Source: Athalassotoga saccharophila (GTDB lineage: Bacteria > Thermotogota > Thermotogae > Mesoaciditogales > Mesoaciditogaceae). Taken from it: a DNA stretch of 64,000 nt. Under the pieces are notes generated by a model. It searched no databases, was not told the origin of the DNA, and worked only from the letters and a program-made list of their open reading frames with translations. The DNA lies in assembly GCF_009936215.1 (NCBI RefSeq), contig NZ_AP019551.1, positions 1,078,708 to 1,142,707 on the forward strand. The letters run 5' to 3'. Positions 60,466 to 64,000 of this stretch are shown in pieces. How positions within the stretch are numbered: position 1 is the first letter of the stretch; every line of letters begins with the position of its first letter. The position numbers and the translations under genes are program-made.

Positions 60466-61806
60466 TCATATCGCCTCCACAACAGAAATGAGTTTATCGA
60501 TTTCTTCTTTTGTATTCGCTTCGGTTGCACAGAAGAGTAAATGTTTTTGCATGCCTTTATCTAATTTCGACAGATCGAGAGGACCTATGATTTTGTTTTT
60601 GAAAAGTGTTTTGTAAAACTTTCTTACATCCAAATCTGTCCTCACGACGAATTCGTTGAAGAATTCTCCGTAAAATACCCTTTCAAAATGTCCTGTTTCT
60701 TCAAGTCTATCGAGCAGATAATGGGACTTTGAAAGATTCAACTCGCCTATTTCTTTAAGGCCTGCAGGGCCTAAAAGTGAGAGGTAAACAGATGCGTAAA
60801 GCGTACCGAGAGCATGGTTTGAGCAAATGTTGGACGTTGCCTTTTCGCGCCTTATATGTTGTTCTCTTGCCTGAAGCGTCATTACGAAGCCCCTTTTTCC
60901 CTCGACGTCTACAGTCTCGCCTATTATTCTGCCCGGCATGGTTCTAACGAGTTTTTGATCTTCTCTTATGGCGAAAAAGCCAAAAGCGGGGCCGCCAAGA
61001 TTCATAGGTATTCCGAGACTCTGACCATCGCCAACGACGATGTCCGATCCCAACTTTCCCGGCGCCTCAAGAATTCCAAGGCTTATAGGATTTGCAACGA
61101 CTATGAATAAAATATCACCGATACTTTCCTTGATGCTCTTTAGATCTTCTATGATCCCGTAAAAATTCGGATATTGAACAACGACGCACGCGGTCTCATC
61201 GTCTATCTTAGACTTTAAATCCTTAACAGAAACCATACCCGTCTCATCGTGAGAAAAGTTCTCGATCTTTATTCCGGGTCCGGCAACGTATGTTTTGACG
61301 GTCTCGAGATATTCCGGATGAACCGTGTCGGCGATTAAGGCTTTGTATTTTTGAGTGTATCGAGAAGCCATCAAAACGGCCTCAGCAAGGGCAGATGCCC
61401 CATCGTACATTGAGGCATTTGCTATTCCCATACCTGTTATCTCACATATCATCGTTTGAAATTCGAATAAAGATTGCAATGTTCCCTGTGAGACCTCTGC
61501 CTGATAAGGCGTGTAAGCCGTGTAAAAATCACCACGAGAAACGATCTGGGAAACGGCCGAAGGTATTACATGGTTGTAAATTCCAGCCCCAAGAAAGTAA
61601 GAATATCTGTCAGCGCTCGCGTTCGAATAGGCCATCTTTCTCAATTTAGAGAGAACGTTAAACTCGTCCATTCCATCTGGCAAATCGAGTGAATCTATCC
61701 TTTTTTCGGCCGGAATGGTTGAAAAGAGCGAATCTACATCTTTAACTCCTATTGCCTCAAGCATTTCCTTTACATCTTGATTGGTATGGGGAATATAAGA
61801 GTCCAT
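60466..61806 (-). CDS. gcvPA: Glycine dehydrogenase (decarboxylating) subunit 1
   Basis: 446 residues of the split P-protein, N-terminal half: [20 protein letters not shown] at the start, [60 protein letters not shown] and [20 protein letters not shown]. It forms the catalytic complex with gcvPB. AAGGAGGGG before the ATG at MDSYIPH fixes the start. Confidence 0.96.
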   Translation of the reverse strand: MDSYIPHTNQDVKEMLEAIGVKDVDSLFSTIPAEKRIDSLDLPDGMDEFNVLSKLRKMAYSNASADRYSYFLGAGIYNHVIPSAVSQIVSRGDFYTAYTPYQAEVSQGTLQSLFEFQTMICEITGMGIANASMYDGASALAEAVLMASRYTQKYKALIADTVHPEYLETVKTYVAGPGIKIENFSHDETGMVSVKDLKSKIDDETACVVVQYPNFYGIIEDLKSIKESIGDILFIVVANPISLGILEAPGKLGSDIVVGDGQSLGIPMNLGGPAFGFFAIREDQKLVRTMPGRIIGETVDVEGKRGFVMTLQAREQHIRREKATSNICSNHALGTLYASVYLSLLGPAGLKEIGELNLSKSHYLLDRLEETGHFERVFYGEFFNEFVVRTDLDVRKFYKTLFKNKIIGPLDLSKLDKGMQKHLLFCATEANTKEEIDKLISVVEAI

Positions 61807-61829
61807 CTGAGTCCCCTCCTTAGGATTTT

Positions 61830-62201
61830 TCATTCTGACTCTTTCACAAACTTATCGTAAGCAGCCTTATCAAGCAAATTGTCGAATTCTTTCGGATTCG
61901 ATACCTCTATCTTTGCAATCCATCCATCGCCTTCGGCAGATTTGTTTATCAATTCGGGAGTTGATTCAAGCGCTTTGTTAACTTCTTTTATTTTTCCGCT
62001 GACAGGCGCATAAACATCGCTTGCGGATTTAACTGATTCAACTGAGCAAAAGACCTCTCCCGCTTTGACGGTTTTTCCGACTTCGGGCAGATTTACGTAA
62101 ACAACATCTCCAAGTTGTTCTTGAGCGTGGTTTGATATTCCAACCGTCGCGATCTTTCCATCTAATTCTGCCCATTCATGTGTTTTCAAATATTTTTTCA
62201 T
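61830..62201 (-). CDS. gcvH: Glycine cleavage system H protein
   Basis: 123 residues, a lipoyl carrier: MKKYLKTHEWAELDGKIATV, LGDVVYVNLPEVGKTVKAGE and the lipoylation site SVESVKSASDVYAPVSG. It moves the aminomethyl group between the P and T proteins. AGGAGG before the ATG selects it over an in-frame start inside the gcvT tail. Confidence 0.97.
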   Translation of the reverse strand: MKKYLKTHEWAELDGKIATVGISNHAQEQLGDVVYVNLPEVGKTVKAGEVFCSVESVKSASDVYAPVSGKIKEVNKALESTPELINKSAEGDGWIAKIEVSNPKEFDNLLDKAAYDKFVKESE

Positions 62202-62217
62202 TCCAACTACCTCCTGA

Positions 62218-63315
62218 TCATTTTGATTTAACGCTTCCTCTATAGAAAGGTGTCTTGACAACAGTTGCCTTCACCTTTTTACCGTGTACATCAACAAGGA
62301 CTTCCGTACCTATTTTGGAATATTCATTTTCAACGTATCCCAAAGCGAGAGATCTGTTCAAGGTTGGAGATTTGGTTCCGCTCGTTATATGACCTATCTT
62401 TTTTTCTCCATCGAAGATTTCGTAGCCATGACGCGCTATTCCCCCGTCTATCTCAAATCCTCTCAACCTTTTTGAGACCCCATTTTCTTTTTGTTTTAAA
62501 AGTACCTCTTTGCCATTGAAGACGGGTTTTGTAAAATCAACGGTCCATCCAAGACCGGCTTCGAGAGGCGTTGTAGTATCGTCTATATCATTGCCATAAA
62601 GCATGTATGTTGCCTCAAATCTAAGTGTGTCTCTTGATCCGAGACCGCAGGGCTTTACCTCTTTTCCGCCTATCTCGATCAATTTTCTCCACAAGGCCAC
62701 CGCGGCGTCAGGTTGAAAATACATCTCAAACCCATCTTCGCCGGTATAACCCGTTCTTGAAACTATGCAGTTTATCCCATTTATCTGTCCAAGAGTGAAG
62801 GTGTAAAATGAAATTTTAGAAAGGTCTACCCCGGAAATCTTTTTTAGAATCTGCTCGGCCTTTGGCCCCTGAAACGCTATCTGGGCATAATCACTTGAGA
62901 GATTTTTTACATTGACATTGTAGTTATCTTTTTGGGAAAGAATCCACTCGTAATCTTTGTCTGTATTTGACGCATTAACCACAAGAAGTATTTTGCTTTC
63001 TGAAAATCTATAAGCGAGCAGATCATCGACTATTGTGGCATTCTCGTAGCACATCGGACTATAACATATCTCTCCATTTTTGAGTTTTGAGACGGAATTC
63101 GTTATTATCTTATCGACAAAGCGCAGTGCATCGTGTCCTTCGACAAGGATCTCGCCCATGTGGGAGACATCGAAAATTCCGGCCGATTCCCTGACAGTCT
63201 TGTGCTCTTCGATTATGGAAGTGTACTGAAGAGGCATCTCCCAGCCTCCGAATTCGACCATCTTTGCCCCTAACCTTTTATGTTCGGCCCATAAAGGCGT
63301 TTTTTTCAATTCCAT
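62218..63315 (-). CDS. gcvT: Aminomethyltransferase (glycine cleavage T protein)
   Basis: 365 residues: KKTPLWAEHKRLGAKMVEFG, MPLQYTSIIEEHKTVRESAG, IFDVSHMGEILVEG, RTGYTGEDGFEMYF and LEAGLGWTVDFTKPVFNGKE. It releases ammonia and passes methylene to tetrahydrofolate. The gene follows the kbl-like gene by 18 bases, so no glycine riboswitch fits there; any would be upstream of that gene. Confidence 0.97.
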   Translation of the reverse strand: MELKKTPLWAEHKRLGAKMVEFGGWEMPLQYTSIIEEHKTVRESAGIFDVSHMGEILVEGHDALRFVDKIITNSVSKLKNGEICYSPMCYENATIVDDLLAYRFSESKILLVVNASNTDKDYEWILSQKDNYNVNVKNLSSDYAQIAFQGPKAEQILKKISGVDLSKISFYTFTLGQINGINCIVSRTGYTGEDGFEMYFQPDAAVALWRKLIEIGGKEVKPCGLGSRDTLRFEATYMLYGNDIDDTTTPLEAGLGWTVDFTKPVFNGKEVLLKQKENGVSKRLRGFEIDGGIARHGYEIFDGEKKIGHITSGTKSPTLNRSLALGYVENEYSKIGTEVLVDVHGKKVKATVVKTPFYRGSVKSK

Positions 63316-63333
63316 GATCTTTTCCTCCCCTTT

Positions 63334-64000
63334 TTATTTTATGACTCCGAGTTTTTTACCTATCTTTGCGAATTTTTCAAGGGCAAAGTCGAGAGAGTTA
63401 CGCGTGTGAACTGCGCTTATCATTACACGTATCCTCGCCTTGCCTTTTGGCACCGTCGGATATCCTATAGACTGGGCAAAGACGCCTTCTTCGAATAACA
63501 TCTTGCTAAAATTGGAAGATACCTGAGCATCGTAAAGCATAACTGGCGTTATAGGCGTCTGACTGTGGCCTATGTCAAATCCCATAGATTTCATCTGATC
63601 TTTGAAGTAATTGGCATTATCCCATAATCTTTTCACAAGTTCATCACTTTGATCGAGTATCTTTACGGCCGCAAGAATTGCCCCAACATCTGGCGGAGTG
63701 GGAGCGCTCGAGAATAAAAATGGCCTCGCCTTTTGCTTGAGATAATCGATGAGTACTTTGTTCCCCGCGACGTATCCACCTATAACTCCGAAGGCCTTTG
63801 ACATCGTCCCTATGTCTATATCAACCTGTCCTTCAAGTTTAAAGTGGGCCACTATACCTTTTCCAGAAGGGCCGAGAACTCCTTCACCGTGCGCGTCGTC
63901 GACCATCACGAGGGCATTGTACTTCTTCCCAAGTTCGACGATTCCTTTAAGTGGCGCAATGTCTCCATCCATACTGAAGACTCCATCGGTAACTATTAAT
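63334..64000 (-). CDS. Glycine C-acetyltransferase / AONS-like enzyme, partial (5' end beyond window)
   Basis: The C-terminal 221 residues of a fold-type I PLP enzyme are present; the frame is open to the right edge ([20 protein letters not shown] reads through). [20 protein letters not shown] and [20 protein letters not shown] (PLP lysine) fit 2-amino-3-ketobutyrate CoA ligase and 8-amino-7-oxononanoate synthase. Position before gcvT and after a threonine aldolase locus favours the glycine/threonine role (kbl), by inference. Its start lies outside the window. Confidence 0.85.
   Translation of the reverse strand, partial: LIVTDGVFSMDGDIAPLKGIVELGKKYNALVMVDDAHGEGVLGPSGKGIVAHFKLEGQVDIDIGTMSKAFGVIGGYVAGNKVLIDYLKQKARPFLFSSAPTPPDVGAILAAVKILDQSDELVKRLWDNANYFKDQMKSMGFDIGHSQTPITPVMLYDAQVSSNFSKMLFEEGVFAQSIGYPTVPKGKARIRVMISAVHTRNSLDFALEKFAKIGKKLGVIK

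Noticed and set aside
63316-63333. Glycine riboswitch before gcvT
   Set aside because: Only 18 bases separate gcvT from the preceding gene, far too short; any riboswitch would be beyond the right edge.
1-64000. CRISPR array, phage or toxin-antitoxin system
   Set aside because: No regularly spaced repeats, cas, phage structural or toxin-antitoxin genes were found.

Overview
The window looks like chromosomal DNA from a member of the Thermotogota, possibly the Mesoaciditoga/Athalassotoga side. The reasons are tightly packed, mostly minus-strand operons with 4-base ATGA overlaps, many carbohydrate ABC transporters, large secreted Ig-repeat proteins that could form a toga-like sheath, a rubrerythrin-type protein, and Fur- and DeoR-type regulators. 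The lineage is an inference from gene content; there is no rRNA or other direct marker in the window. One complete tRNA gene and one complete insertion sequence are present. I see no CRISPR array, prophage or plasmid functions.

Layout. (1) 1-8900, minus: a nine-gene sugar operon encoding an SIS isomerase/deaminase, BadF-type kinase, LacD-type aldolase, DeoR repressor, Gfo/Idh/MocA oxidoreductase, two ABC permeases, a solute-binding protein and a secreted CBM9-like protein. A 29-bp palindrome sits at its promoter. (2) 9082-15467: an ABC-2 exporter pair (minus), then an EEP-family hydrolase, a cation diffusion facilitator and a TrkA-type K+ channel (plus). The channel gene is split by a 1,844-bp IS1634-like element flanked by a 6-bp target duplication; removing the element restores the frame exactly. 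(3) 15470-26061, minus: four secreted or surface proteins (an 1141-aa Ig-repeat protein, a C-terminally anchored protein, a small beta-barrel candidate and a lipoprotein) run directly into alaS, a HAD phosphatase and a DUF342/FapA protein. (4) 26236-26308: tRNA-Ala(GGC).

(5) 26336-34219, minus: a ten-gene cofactor operon encoding nicotinamidase, nicotinate phosphoribosyltransferase, PdxS, PdxT, CoaX, a B12-binding radical SAM protein, methylmalonyl-CoA epimerase, a carboxyltransferase, a 48-aa OadG/MmdD-tail-like protein and a biotin carrier. It joins NAD, PLP and CoA supply to methylmalonyl-CoA chemistry. (6) 34364-38471, plus: a rubrerythrin-like protein, an ABC exporter pair, RpiB and a Cof-type HAD phosphatase. 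(7) 38554-46908, minus: a housekeeping operon valS-folC-ruvA-glmU-prs-rplY-pth-mrnC. (8) 47044-49728, minus: an MFS transporter, threonine aldolase and cold-shock protein. (9) 49938-51256, plus: a Fur-family regulator and a polytopic, probably metal-transporting protein under a promoter overlapped by a PerR/Fur-like box, followed by a convergent 37-codon gene.

(10) 51558-57089, minus: a sugar ABC transporter with two tandem paralogous binding proteins, a MalF-like permease and a MalG-like permease carrying a very large extracytoplasmic insertion. (11) 57127-57648: a LOG/TIGR00725-type protein; 57858-58232: a one-domain S1 RNA-binding protein. (12) 58237-64000, minus: the glycine cleavage system (gcvT, gcvH, gcvPA, gcvPB) between a kbl-like gene cut by the window edge and ispE.

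Overall the region is that of a fermentative sugar- and amino-acid-using thermophile-type genome. The least ordinary parts are the Ig-protein/alaS operon, the amino-sugar-like operon without an obvious sugar-phosphate kinase, the truncated carboxylase/decarboxylase set, the insertion-bearing MalG, and several regulatory palindromes.
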